Assembly (NCBI GenBank): GCA_004555705.1
Contig: SFHI01000002.1
Coordinates: 36,159-100,158 of the forward strand
Length of the DNA stretch: 64,000 nt
Source: Clostridiales bacterium
GTDB lineage: Bacteria > Bacillota > Clostridia > Oscillospirales > Oscillospiraceae
Direction of reading: 5' to 3'
This document shows positions 50,585 through 58,209 of the stretch, piece by piece. A model generated the notes under the pieces. It was not told the origin of the DNA. It saw only the letters and a program-made list of their open reading frames with translations, and ran no database searches. How positions within the stretch are numbered: the first letter of the stretch is position 1; every line of letters begins with the position of its first letter. Position numbers and translations under genes: made by a program.

Positions 50585-50776
50585 TCAGAAACCCAGCTTT
50601 TCCGAAAAGGCCGCATTGCACTCGGAGATTTCCTTTTTTCCCTTGATGTAGTCATCATCGAAGTCCCAAAGGTCAATATCGCAGCCGTCCATTGCTTCAT
50701 CCTCCGGAATCCATTTGCGCACGATCTCAATTCGCTCCTGCTGCGTGGTATCCGCAATCAATGTGCTTTTTGCCAT
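50585..50776 (-). CDS. Small acidic protein of unknown function
   Basis: 63 residues starting MAKSTLIADTTQQERIEIVR, followed by an Asp-rich middle (DGCDIDLWDFDDDYIKGKKE). The ATG at 50776 is preceded by GGTGGAGGACCT. It is probably a soluble helical protein. I do not know a function, and no partner gene is adjacent except the ABC remnant. Confidence 0.6.
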   Translation of the reverse strand: MAKSTLIADTTQQERIEIVRKWIPEDEAMDGCDIDLWDFDDDYIKGKKEISECNAAFSEKLGF

Positions 50777-50947
50777 AGGTCCTCCACCTTCGTTCAAATT
50801 CAAGGAAGCTCTGAATCAGCCGGAGAGCGTTTTTCCCCGGCCGCAGACACACTGTTCAGAAAGCCTCTCGGCGTATCATACCTGAGGGAACGCCGGAAAT
50901 CAACAGCGAACATTCAAAAAAACGGCACCGTTTCCCACAAGTTTTCA

Positions 50948-50976
50948 TTGACGGAGGCGTTTCTCAGTGCTATGAT
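50948..50976 (+). promoter_or_regulatory. Promoter of the SDR gene
   Basis: -35 TTGACG (50948-50953), 17-bp spacer, -10 TATGAT (50971-50976). The ~185-base leader contains a 22-bp perfect palindrome (51047-51068, GGCGCC centre) that would fold into a stable hairpin before the ribosome site. Confidence 0.65.
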
Positions 50977-51168
50977 GATTGTGTTGGGGCGGTTGGGATG
51001 ACCGCTCTGTTTTGTTTATCCGGCAAAAGCGGGAATTGGAAGAAGGGCTCCCCCGGCGCCGGGGGAGCGCCGGATATCCCGCCCCGTCTGCAGGTCAGGC
51101 GGACCGGGAGGATAATCATTTGGCAGCCTCTGCTTTCGTGGAGGTGCCCATTTGTGAAGGAGAAATAT

Positions 51169-51960
51169 ATGAGATACATACTGGTAACAGGCGCATACGG
51201 CGGCATGGGGAAAAAGACTGTGGAAGCACTGAAACAGCAGGGCTTCGGCGTGATCGCGCTGGATCAGAAGGTCGGCGCGGCAGAGGCACAGGTTTTTCCA
51301 CTGCAGGCCGATCTCACGGAGGAAGCAAGCGTGAAGCGCGCATTCGAGGCGGTGAAAGAAATCACGGACGAGTTGTATGCCATCATCCACTTTGCCGGGA
51401 TTTACCTGCTTGATTCCATGGTAGAGATTGAAAACGAACGCTTTACCCGTGCCTTTCAGGTCAATCTGTTCGGCGCGTTTCTGGTCAATAAAACGTTTCT
51501 CCCCCTGCTGCGGTCCGGCAGCCGGATCATCATCACCACCAGCGAGCTGGCTCCGCTGGACCCCTTACCCTTCACCGGCATCTATGCTGTGACAAAGGGC
51601 GCACTCGATCGCTACGCATACTCGCTGCGCATGGAGCTGCAGCTGCTCGGCATTACCGTGTCTGTTCTCCGCGCAGGCGCGGTGGATACAGGAATGCTCG
51701 GTGTCTCCACCGACGCGCTGGATCGTTTTTGTGAACATACACAGCTTTACACCTGCAACGCGGCACGTTTCCGGAGGATCGTAGGGCAGGTGGAAGCCCG
51801 GCGTGTTCCGCCGGACGCAATCGCAGGGAAAATGCTGCATATCCTGCGGGCAAAGCGCCCCGGATTTGTCTACACAATTAACCGGAACCCCTTGCTTTTG
51901 CTCCTGAATATCCTGCCGAAGCGCCTCCAGCTCTGGGCCATCCGGCAGGTACTGAAATAA
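51169..51960 (+). CDS. Short-chain dehydrogenase/reductase
   Basis: A 263-residue classical SDR. The cofactor motif is VTGAYGGMGKKT, the second-strand acidic residue sits in IALDQK (NAD preference likely), NAG is replaced by FAG in IIHFAGIYLL, and the catalytic Tyr-Lys pair is in YAVTKGALDRYA. The serine lies in IIITTSELAPL. The C-terminus is hydrophobic (PLLLLLNILPKRLQLWAIRQVL) and may attach to the membrane. The start is ATG 51169 with AAGGAG upstream. Earlier in-frame starts lie in the hairpin leader. Confidence 0.9.
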   Translation: MRYILVTGAYGGMGKKTVEALKQQGFGVIALDQKVGAAEAQVFPLQADLTEEASVKRAFEAVKEITDELYAIIHFAGIYLLDSMVEIENERFTRAFQVNLFGAFLVNKTFLPLLRSGSRIIITTSELAPLDPLPFTGIYAVTKGALDRYAYSLRMELQLLGITVSVLRAGAVDTGMLGVSTDALDRFCEHTQLYTCNAARFRRIVGQVEARRVPPDAIAGKMLHILRAKRPGFVYTINRNPLLLLLNILPKRLQLWAIRQVLK

Positions 51961-52450
51961 AGAGCTTCGCAGCCGCCGGATGCCGGATTATCCCGGACCG
52001 GGCAAAATATTCTCATCATTTATCCTCACAAATTCAAATTATTTCTCACTCTTTCGCTTAATACAGTATATCAGAAAGATGCGAAAAATCTGCCATCTGC
52101 ACAAGAAACGCTAAAGCGCTTTCGTCCAGGCGGTCTCGGTACCAATCCCATGCGCTTCTGTGCCGATTCGTCAATCTCGGCGCAATACCGTCTTACGCAC
52201 ACCCAGCGATCCGCCTGAGCTTGCGGTGGAATGGCGGAGAATCCGTTGATATCCACCCGCATCTGTTTCTTTTTCCCGGTCCTCCCGGCTTTGATTCCGA
52301 ACCCTTGACCACACTGTTTCGGAAATGGGTTTCCTAAAACTAGTCAAGGAGATTCCTTTCAGCACTATGGTTTTGTACTGCCTTCCATAAAGCCACTTAC
52401 CATGGGACATCCATAGGAGCCAATGGTTCGGTCTATTGTTTCGCGCTTTT
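51961..52450. other. Long intergenic region, no recognised gene
   Basis: A ~490-bp gap. Two short minus-strand frames (52071-52262, 52171-52410) have no family resemblance I recognise and overlap each other. It may contain the remains of a lost gene. No tRNA, clear terminator or riboswitch was seen. Confidence 0.4.
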
Positions 52451-52452
52451 CA

Positions 52453-52481
52453 TTGACAAATTTCCATCCCGTGTTTAAAAT
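52453..52481 (+). promoter_or_regulatory. Promoter of metYA
   Basis: -35 TTGACA (52453-52458), 17-bp spacer, -10 TAAAAT (52476-52481). The leader of about 30 bases is too short for a SAM riboswitch or T-box, so control must be at the DNA level or absent. Confidence 0.8.
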
Positions 52482-52519
52482 ATAAGCTATATTTTTCCTT
52501 AATATGAGGTGATTCCCAA

Positions 52520-53803
52520 ATGGAGAAACTGAGGACCGAAACACTTTGCATTCAGGCCGGCTACAAACCCGGAAACGGCGAACCCCGGCAGCTGCCGATC
52601 ATTCAGAGCACGACCTTCAAATATGCCACTTCCGAGGATATGGGGAAGCTCTTTGATCTGGAGGCGGATGGATATTTCTATTCCCGCCTGGCAAACCCCA
52701 CCTGTGATGCGGTGGCGGCAAAAATCTGCGCCCTGGAAGGCGGCAGCACGGCCATGCTGACTTCCTCCGGACAGGCTGCCAACTTTATGGCTGTGTTCAA
52801 TATTGCCAGCTGTGGGGATCACATTGTTGCCAGCTCCGCGATTTATGGTGGAAGCTTCAATCTTTTCTCCGTGACCATGAAGAAAATGGGCCTGGAGACC
52901 ACTTTCGTCGACCCTGACTGTACGGAAGAGGAGCTGAATGCCGCCTTCCGTCCCAACACCAAGGCAGTATTCGGTGAGACCATCGCCAATCCCGCACTGA
53001 AAGTGCTGGATATCGAGAAGTTTGCCAGAGCCGCTCATGCCCACGGCGTTCCCCTCATCGTGGACAATACCTTTGCCACCCCGATCAATTGCCGTCCTCT
53101 GGAATGGGGTGCGGATATTGTCACCCATTCCACCACCAAGTATATGGACGGTCACGCCAGCGCAATCGGCGGCTGCATCGTGGACGGCGGCAAATTCGAC
53201 TGGACGGCCTATGCCGATAAGTTCCCCGGCCTGACCACCCCCGACGACAGCTACCATGGCGTGACCTACACGGAGCGTTTCGGTCTTGGCGGGGCCTTCA
53301 TCACCAAATGTACTGCCCAGCTTATGCGGGATTTTGGATGCGTCCAGTCTCCCCAGGTGGCGTACATCCTGAACCTGGGTCTGGAAAGCCTGCCCTTCCG
53401 CATGAAACAGCACTGTGCCAACGCCCAGGCCATCGCGGAATACCTGAAGGGCCATGAAAAGGTGAAGTGGGTCAAGTACTGCGGCCTGGAAGGAGACCGC
53501 TACTATAATCTGGCGAAGAAGTATATGCCAAACGGCTCCTGCGGTGTCATCTCCTTCGGCCTGAACGGCGGCAGAACGGCTGCGGAAACCTTCATGAAGC
53601 ATCTGAAACTGGGTTCCATTGAGACCCACGTCGCTGACTCCCGCACCTGCTGCCTGCACCCGGCCTCCTCCACCCATCGTCAGATGACCGACGCGGAGCT
53701 GGATGCTGCCTGTGTCGGCGCTGACCTGATCCGCCTGAGCTGCGGATTGGAAAATGTCCAGGACCTGATCGAGGACATCGGGCAGGCTCTGGAAAAAGTA
53801 TAA
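52520..53803 (+). CDS. metY: O-acetylhomoserine sulfhydrylase
   Basis: A 427-residue PLP enzyme joining O-acetylhomoserine with sulfide or methanethiol to give homocysteine or methionine. The PLP lysine is in THSTTKYMDGHAS, the phosphate-binding SSGQAANF and the substrate loop YSRLANPTCDAV are present, and the C-terminal RLSCGLENVQDLIEDI is typical of the Cys/Met metabolism family. The length favours MetY over cystathionine gamma-synthase. It is followed after 12 bases by metA, which makes its substrate. Confidence 0.95.
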   Translation: MEKLRTETLCIQAGYKPGNGEPRQLPIIQSTTFKYATSEDMGKLFDLEADGYFYSRLANPTCDAVAAKICALEGGSTAMLTSSGQAANFMAVFNIASCGDHIVASSAIYGGSFNLFSVTMKKMGLETTFVDPDCTEEELNAAFRPNTKAVFGETIANPALKVLDIEKFARAAHAHGVPLIVDNTFATPINCRPLEWGADIVTHSTTKYMDGHASAIGGCIVDGGKFDWTAYADKFPGLTTPDDSYHGVTYTERFGLGGAFITKCTAQLMRDFGCVQSPQVAYILNLGLESLPFRMKQHCANAQAIAEYLKGHEKVKWVKYCGLEGDRYYNLAKKYMPNGSCGVISFGLNGGRTAAETFMKHLKLGSIETHVADSRTCCLHPASSTHRQMTDAELDAACVGADLIRLSCGLENVQDLIEDIGQALEKV

Positions 53804-53815
53804 GGAGGCGCCCTT

Positions 53816-54751
53816 GTGCCAATTCAGATACCCAATGATCTCCCGGCGGCGGAGACACTGAAAAATGAAAATATCTTTGTTATGAACAGGACCCGGGCAG
53901 AGACCCAGCATATCCGTCCTCTGGAGATCGTTCTGCTGAATCTGATGCCCACGAAGATCGCTACGGAAACCCAGCTGAGCCGTGTTTTGGGAAATACGCC
54001 GCTGCAGGTGCATCTTGAGCTGATGATGGTTTCCACCCACAAGTCACGAAATACCCCGGAAGATCATCTGCTGTCCTTTTACAAGACCTTTGACGAGCTG
54101 AAGGAGCGGAAATTCGACGGCATGGTCATCACCGGGGCTCCGGTGGAGAACATGGAATTTGAAGAGGTGGACTACTGGCCGGAGCTGTGCCGGATTATGG
54201 AGTGGAGCAAGACCCATGTCCATTCCACCTTCCATATCTGCTGGGCAGCACAGGCGGGGCTGTATTATCACTACGGCGTGCGCAAAAAGCAGCTGCCGGA
54301 AAAGCTGTTCGGCGTGTATCCCCACCATGCGGATTACAAGCGTGCCATTCTGCTCAGAGGTTTTGACGATGAGTTCTGGGTGCCCCATTCCAGACATACC
54401 ACCGTAGAGCGGAAAGATATCGAGCAAATTCCAGGCCTGAAGATTCTCGCCTCCTCTGAGGAAGCCGGAGTGTATATCATCATGAATAAGGCGGGCCGTC
54501 AGATTTTTGTCACCGGTCATTCGGAGTACGACCCGGATACGCTGGAACGGGAGTACCTGCGGGACAGGAATCAGGGTCTTCCCATTCGCGTTCCTGTGAA
54601 TTACTACCCCCATGACGATGATACGCAGATACCCATTGTGCGCTGGCGCGGGCATGGCAATCTGCTCTACAGCAACTGGCTGAACTATTTTGTCTACCAG
54701 ACAACGCCCTATGACATCATGGCAGTTGGCGAAGAATCCACAGAGGAGTAA
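53816..54751 (+). CDS. metA: Homoserine O-acetyltransferase (MetA/HTS family)
   Basis: A 311-residue acyltransferase activating homoserine. The catalytic cysteine is in HICWAAQAG, the histidine in FVTGHSEYD and the glutamate in DRNQGLPIRVP-adjacent sequence. The residue after TGAPV is Glu. In characterised MetA proteins Glu at this site goes with acetyl-CoA and Gly with succinyl-CoA, so the product should be O-acetylhomoserine, which suits metY. The start is GTG 53816 behind AAGGAGG. It is the last gene of the metYA operon. Confidence 0.95.
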   Translation: MPIQIPNDLPAAETLKNENIFVMNRTRAETQHIRPLEIVLLNLMPTKIATETQLSRVLGNTPLQVHLELMMVSTHKSRNTPEDHLLSFYKTFDELKERKFDGMVITGAPVENMEFEEVDYWPELCRIMEWSKTHVHSTFHICWAAQAGLYYHYGVRKKQLPEKLFGVYPHHADYKRAILLRGFDDEFWVPHSRHTTVERKDIEQIPGLKILASSEEAGVYIIMNKAGRQIFVTGHSEYDPDTLEREYLRDRNQGLPIRVPVNYYPHDDDTQIPIVRWRGHGNLLYSNWLNYFVYQTTPYDIMAVGEESTEE

Positions 54752-54867
54752 CAGAAAGACTTCCCTATTTCTGCGGTTCCAAAGACACCGGGATATCTTT
54801 CTGTGCTTTCAAAAGGATCTGATCCACCAAAAAATGCTGTCTCACGAAAGATAATTGCGCAAATCAT

Positions 54868-54889
54868 AACCACCACGAAAGTGGTGGTT
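54868..54889 (+). terminator. Hairpin downstream of metA
   Basis: A 9-bp stem AACCACCAC/GTGGTGGTT closed by a GAAA tetraloop, 117 bases after the metA stop. It has little T-run and is possibly a first, partial terminator. Confidence 0.5.
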
Positions 54890-54964
54890 TGCACAGGCCC
54901 TGGAAGGGTCATTACTGGCCTAAACCTAAATGGTCATCGAATTTTTATCATCGCATTGCACGTC

Positions 54965-54988
54965 CTGCCGCCCGTTAACGGGCGGCAG
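54965..54988 (+). terminator. Palindromic terminator downstream of metA
   Basis: A perfect 24-bp palindrome (arms CTGCCGCCCGTT/AACGGGCGGCAG) followed by CTTTCTATTTT. Confidence 0.7.
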
Positions 54989-55137
54989 CTTTCTATTTTG
55001 AATCATTCTCTTTTGTTTGCTTCCTATTTACAAAATAATCCCCTCTGACTTTGTCGTAATGTGGTCGCCAAACCTTTACCGCAAACCTCTTTGGGGATTA
55101 TTCTTTTGCGAAAGAATTTTATTGCTTCAAGCCGTCA

Positions 55138-55182
55138 AAGAAAAGTTGACAGATTTCTTGTCGAAACCTGTCAACTTTTCTT
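55138..55182 (-). terminator. Terminator of the four-helix-bundle gene
   Basis: 15-bp perfect stem AAGAAAAGTTGACAG/CTGTCAACTTTTCTT. On the minus strand the stem itself ends in CTTTTCTTT. Confidence 0.65.
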
Positions 55183-55223
55183 GTGTGTTGTGTACACTTT
55201 AGATGCAGGATTTTTCCGAAAAT

Positions 55224-55580
55224 TCACTGGTTCTCTCTGGCGGTTTTCAGGTCCGAAACTAACATTCTCTTAATCTCCAGACAATCATCAATCAAGGATT
55301 GCCCCTCCGCTTCCGTCAAATACTCTGACATGACCAATAGTTTGAGCCAATACTCTGTTTCGGCAGTTTCTTTCAATGAAATTTGCAGTTTTGCAATAAA
55401 CTCCGCTTTGCTGACTCCGTAAACCGCTTCATTTGCATTGGCCCCAATGCTGGTTCCACTTCGTATAATCTGTTTTGAAATAACCGTTTCATGCTTTTCC
55501 TTGCTTAAATACTGATAAAGCTTCACAATCCGGGCCGCAAATTTTAGGGACTTATTCAAAATGACGCTGTCCTGGCTCAT
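55224..55580 (-). CDS. Four-helix-bundle protein (23S rRNA intervening-sequence type)
   Basis: A 118-residue all-helical protein of the family first known from 23S rRNA intervening sequences. Recognisable parts are SLKFAARIVKLYQYLSKEK, the SGTSIGANANEAVYG turn and EAEGQSLIDDCLEIKRML. Relatives form pentamers and bind nucleic acid, including the Avd partners of diversity-generating retroelements, but no reverse transcriptase is nearby. The gene is AT-richer than its neighbours, and its upstream region is a set of inverted repeats ending at a tRNA fragment, which suggests arrival with a mobile or inserted element. Confidence 0.88.
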   Translation of the reverse strand: MSQDSVILNKSLKFAARIVKLYQYLSKEKHETVISKQIIRSGTSIGANANEAVYGVSKAEFIAKLQISLKETAETEYWLKLLVMSEYLTEAEGQSLIDDCLEIKRMLVSDLKTARENQ

Positions 55581-55608
55581 AGCGGTAGTCTCCTTTAGAG
55601 AATAGAGA

Positions 55609-55723
55609 AGAGATAATAGATAAAAGAGAATAGTACAGAAACGCCACGGGCGGCGGCAAAATATCTATCATCTATTCATTATTATCTATTATCTCTTATC
55701 TGAGCCCCGAAGGGGCGTTTCTG
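55609..55723. repeat. Two crossing inverted repeats upstream of the four-helix gene
   Basis: AGAGATAATAGATAA (55609-55623) pairs with 55682-55696. CAGAAACGCC (55636-55645) pairs with 55714-55723. The pairs interleave, so both cannot form as simple nested hairpins. Confidence 0.7.
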
Positions 55724-55744
55724 GTGCCGGCAACCGGACTCGAT
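55722..55744 (-). repeat. Partial copy of the tRNA-Leu 3' end
   Basis: About 22 bases (TGGTGCCGGCAACCGGACTC and the following GA) are identical to the 3' part of the intact tRNA-Leu at 55871-55893. This is the typical footprint of an attachment site left by integration at a tRNA 3' end. Confidence 0.75.
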
Positions 55745-55839
55745 TACATTATGGTGTCGGCGTCGTCCAGCCGCCGCCGAGGGACAGTCCACTGGACTGT
55801 CCCATTAGGATGGGTTCGAGTCCGATACCTTTACCAACG

Positions 55840-55867
55840 AAAAAGCACCCCGGTTGGGGTGCTTTTT
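55840..55867 (-). terminator. Terminator of tRNA-Leu
   Basis: Stem AAAAAGCACCCC/GGGGTGCTTTTT with loop GGTT directly downstream of the tRNA 3' end. Confidence 0.9.
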
Positions 55868-55870
55868 CGT

Positions 55871-55957
55871 TGGTGCCGGCAACCGGACTCGAACCGGTAC
55901 GCTTTTTACGGCGAGGGATTTTAAGTCCCTTGTGTCTACCGATTTCACCATGCCGGC
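55871..55957 (-). tRNA. tRNA-Leu (TAA)
   Basis: An 87-nt class II tRNA on the minus strand. The acceptor GCCGGCA pairs with TGCCGGC, the anticodon arm is AGGGA-CTTAAAA-TCCCT with anticodon TAA, there is a long variable arm, the T-loop is TTCGAGT and the CCA end is encoded. Confidence 0.96.
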
Positions 55958-55971
55958 AAAGGTACTCTATC

Positions 55972-56000
55972 ATGATAGCACACTTTTGGAAAACCGTCAA
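55972..56000 (-). promoter_or_regulatory. Promoter of tRNA-Leu
   Basis: On the minus strand: -35 TTGACG (55995-56000), 17-bp spacer, -10 TATCAT (55972-55977). It touches the stop of the HD-domain gene. Confidence 0.78.
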
Positions 56001-56001
56001 G

Positions 56002-56577
56002 TCACAGCTGATCCAGATTCAGGCTGAAGGGTCTCAGGCAGTTTTCCAGGAACCAATTCAGCTCCGGCAGCTCCATGGCCACCATGGCCTCCCAGGTCTG
56101 TTTGGCAGCGGTGTCGAATTCCGTATTGCCTGCCTTCTGCTCCTCCAGGCACTTGATGTGAGCGGAGAGCTTGTCGGCTGCCTTTACAATGGGCTCCAGT
56201 TCCTTGTCATCCTCCAGCACCAGGGGTGCGTAGCTCCCGCGCAGCTCCGGGGGAAGCATCTCCAGCAAACGCTCCCCCGCCACCCGCTCCACCTGTTTGT
56301 AGGCGATTTTGATGTCGGGGTTGTAGTATTTAATGGGGGTCGGCAGGTCTCCGGTGAGGATTTCCGAGGCATCGTGGTACATGGCCGCCACGGCGCAGCG
56401 GTCGGGGTCGGGGCCGGGCAGCTTCAGAATGTCCCGGCGAATCAGGGCCAGGGCGTGGGCCAGCACCGCCGTCATGTGGCTGTGCTCGGAAATATTCTCG
56501 GAAAAGGTGTTGCGCATCAGGCCCCAGCGGGTGATGTAGCGCATTCTGCCCATGAGGGCGTAAAATTCATTGGCCAT
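56002..56577 (-). CDS. HD-domain 5'-deoxynucleotidase (YfbR-like)
   Basis: A 191-residue metal-dependent phosphohydrolase. The HD-fold ligands are visible in ENISEHSHMTAVLAHALAL, MYHDASEILTGDLPTPIKY and a late VKAADKLSAHIK. This pattern is that of YfbR, which dephosphorylates deoxynucleoside monophosphates. The start is ATG 56577 with GGAGGAG upstream, inside the end of the phosphatase gene (11-base overlap). It is the last gene of the dnaD-dnaC-gph operon. Confidence 0.85.
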   Translation of the reverse strand: MANEFYALMGRMRYITRWGLMRNTFSENISEHSHMTAVLAHALALIRRDILKLPGPDPDRCAVAAMYHDASEILTGDLPTPIKYYNPDIKIAYKQVERVAGERLLEMLPPELRGSYAPLVLEDDKELEPIVKAADKLSAHIKCLEEQKAGNTEFDTAAKQTWEAMVAMELPELNWFLENCLRPFSLNLDQL

Positions 56578-57226
56578 TACAGCACCACTCCTCCAGTTCA
56601 ATCATCTCACCAATGGCATCCGGAAGACATTCCGGATCATGGCAGAACCAATCCGCCCCCGCTTCCTCCAGCACGCTGCGATCCCGGAAGCCCCAGGTCA
56701 CACTAAGGCAGGGCACGCCCGCGTTCCGGGCGGTCAGCACATCCACCTCGCTGTCGCCCACATAGATGCAGCGCTCCGCGCCGATCTTCTCCATGGCAAT
56801 CCTCAGCATATCCGGGGCAGGCTTCCGGGGGCAGCCGGGCTGTTCTCCCTGGGCGTAAATCCCAGGGAAATATTCGGCGCAGAGCTTTTTCACCGCTCCA
56901 TCCGGTTTGTTGGACACAATGGCCAGGGGGTAGTCCCGGCCAAGGCGCTCCATTGCCGCCTCAATTCCGTCATAGGGTTTTGTCCGTATGCGGCAGTGGC
57001 CCTGATAGTATTCCTGGAAACAGGAGAGCACCGGCTCCACCTCCGCGCCCGCCGGAACGGCCTTGGCAATCAGCACCCGGGCGCCGTTGCCCACCATTTC
57101 CCGAATCTCTCCCAGGGTGCGCTCCGGATAGCCGAAGCAGCGCAGGGCGTGGTTCACCCCGTCCTTCAGGTCCTCCAGGGTATCCAGAAGCGTCCCGTCC
57201 AGGTCAAACAGAATTCCAGTTTTCAT
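56567..57226 (-). CDS. HAD-family phosphatase (phosphoglycolate-phosphatase-like)
   Basis: A 219-residue HAD hydrolase. Motif I is FDLDGTLLDTLED, motif II lies around LAIVSNKPDG, and motif III/IV is CIYVGDSEVDVLTARNAG. A helical cap sits between motifs I and II, as in Gph/PpaX. The substrate could be phosphoglycolate or another small phosphate ester. Two ATGs overlap the dnaC stop (57229 and 57226). The second has the better distance to GGGGG. Confidence 0.88.
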   Translation of the reverse strand: MKTGILFDLDGTLLDTLEDLKDGVNHALRCFGYPERTLGEIREMVGNGARVLIAKAVPAGAEVEPVLSCFQEYYQGHCRIRTKPYDGIEAAMERLGRDYPLAIVSNKPDGAVKKLCAEYFPGIYAQGEQPGCPRKPAPDMLRIAMEKIGAERCIYVGDSEVDVLTARNAGVPCLSVTWGFRDRSVLEEAGADWFCHDPECLPDAIGEMIELEEWCCNGQ

Positions 57227-58206
57227 CATATCCCCCTATTCTTGAGGACGCGGATGTCCTCCCCCACAAAGGTCAGCCGGGTAAAGCCCCCGTGGAGCCG
57301 GGAGGCAATCTGGGGAGAATACCGGCGGTTCATTTCCTCCACGTTCAGATTGGTGGAGATCACCATGGGCTTCCCCGCCAGAATCCGGTCGTTCAGCAGG
57401 CTGTACAGAGCCGCGGTGACAAACTGCCCCGGCATCTCCGTGCCCAGATCATCCAGAATCAGCAGATCGCAGGAAGTATACTTTCCTGCCTCCCGGCGGT
57501 TGTCCTCGGTAGGATTGAAGCGGGCCTGTTCCAGATTGCCGAACAGGTGCGCCGCCGTTTCATAGGCCACGCTGTAGCCCCTGTCCGCCACCGTCCGGGC
57601 GATGCAGGCGGAAAGGAAGGTTTTCCCCAGCCCGGTGCCGCCCACAAACAGCAGATTTCCGGCGTTCTGGCCGAAGTACATGGCGTACTTCCGGCAGGTC
57701 TGGAAATTCCGCTCCATAATCGTCCTGGGGCTGGCCCCATACATGGGGTCAATCCGGTCGGGATAGTAATCCAGCCGGAACTGGCTGAAGCTCTCCTTCC
57801 CCGCCAGGATGGATATCTCCTTCTTCTGTTCCTGGCGGCACAGCTCCGTCAGACATTCGCACATGGTGGAGCCCACATACCCGGTTCCTCCGCAGAGGCG
57901 GCAGATGGGGCTGTCGTCCAGGTAGCCCTCCTCAAAGTACTGCCGAACCAGCTCCTCCCGCTCCCGCTGCAGGGACAGGTTCTCCTCCCTCGCCTGCTCC
58001 AGAAGCTCCCTTCCGTCGCTGCCCTGGAGAAACGCCGCCTGAGCCGCCTGGGCCATGGTGCGCCGGAGCAGCATATCAATTTCCCGGATGCGGGGCACCC
58101 GGGCGTAGGCTTCCGCCAGGTGCTGCCGGTTTTCGGACTCCCGATCCTCCCGGGCCTGGGCAAGTCTTTCCCGAGCTCTTTTCACAACTTCCGAACTGTA
58201 AGCCAT
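57226..58206 (-). CDS. DnaC/DnaI-like ATPase (helicase loader type)
   Basis: A 326-residue AAA+ protein. An N-terminal coiled-coil-rich region (about residues 1-95) is followed by a zinc-binding cluster, CRLCGGTGYVGSTMCECL. Walker A is FVGGTGLGKTFLSACIA and Walker B LLILDDLGTE, with an arginine-containing sensor near STNLNVEEMNRRYSPQIASRL. With the dnaD-like gene directly upstream (3-base gap) it probably loads the replicative helicase. Confidence 0.9.
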   Translation of the reverse strand: MAYSSEVVKRARERLAQAREDRESENRQHLAEAYARVPRIREIDMLLRRTMAQAAQAAFLQGSDGRELLEQAREENLSLQREREELVRQYFEEGYLDDSPICRLCGGTGYVGSTMCECLTELCRQEQKKEISILAGKESFSQFRLDYYPDRIDPMYGASPRTIMERNFQTCRKYAMYFGQNAGNLLFVGGTGLGKTFLSACIARTVADRGYSVAYETAAHLFGNLEQARFNPTEDNRREAGKYTSCDLLILDDLGTEMPGQFVTAALYSLLNDRILAGKPMVISTNLNVEEMNRRYSPQIASRLHGGFTRLTFVGEDIRVLKNRGI

Positions 58207-58209
58207 CCG

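Noticed and set aside
52071..52410. Gene in the metY upstream gap
   Set aside because: The two overlapping minus-strand frames have no ribosome site of note and no recognisable domain.
52320..52519. SAM riboswitch or T-box before metY
   Set aside because: The promoter leaves only about 30 bases of leader, and no riboswitch core was seen.
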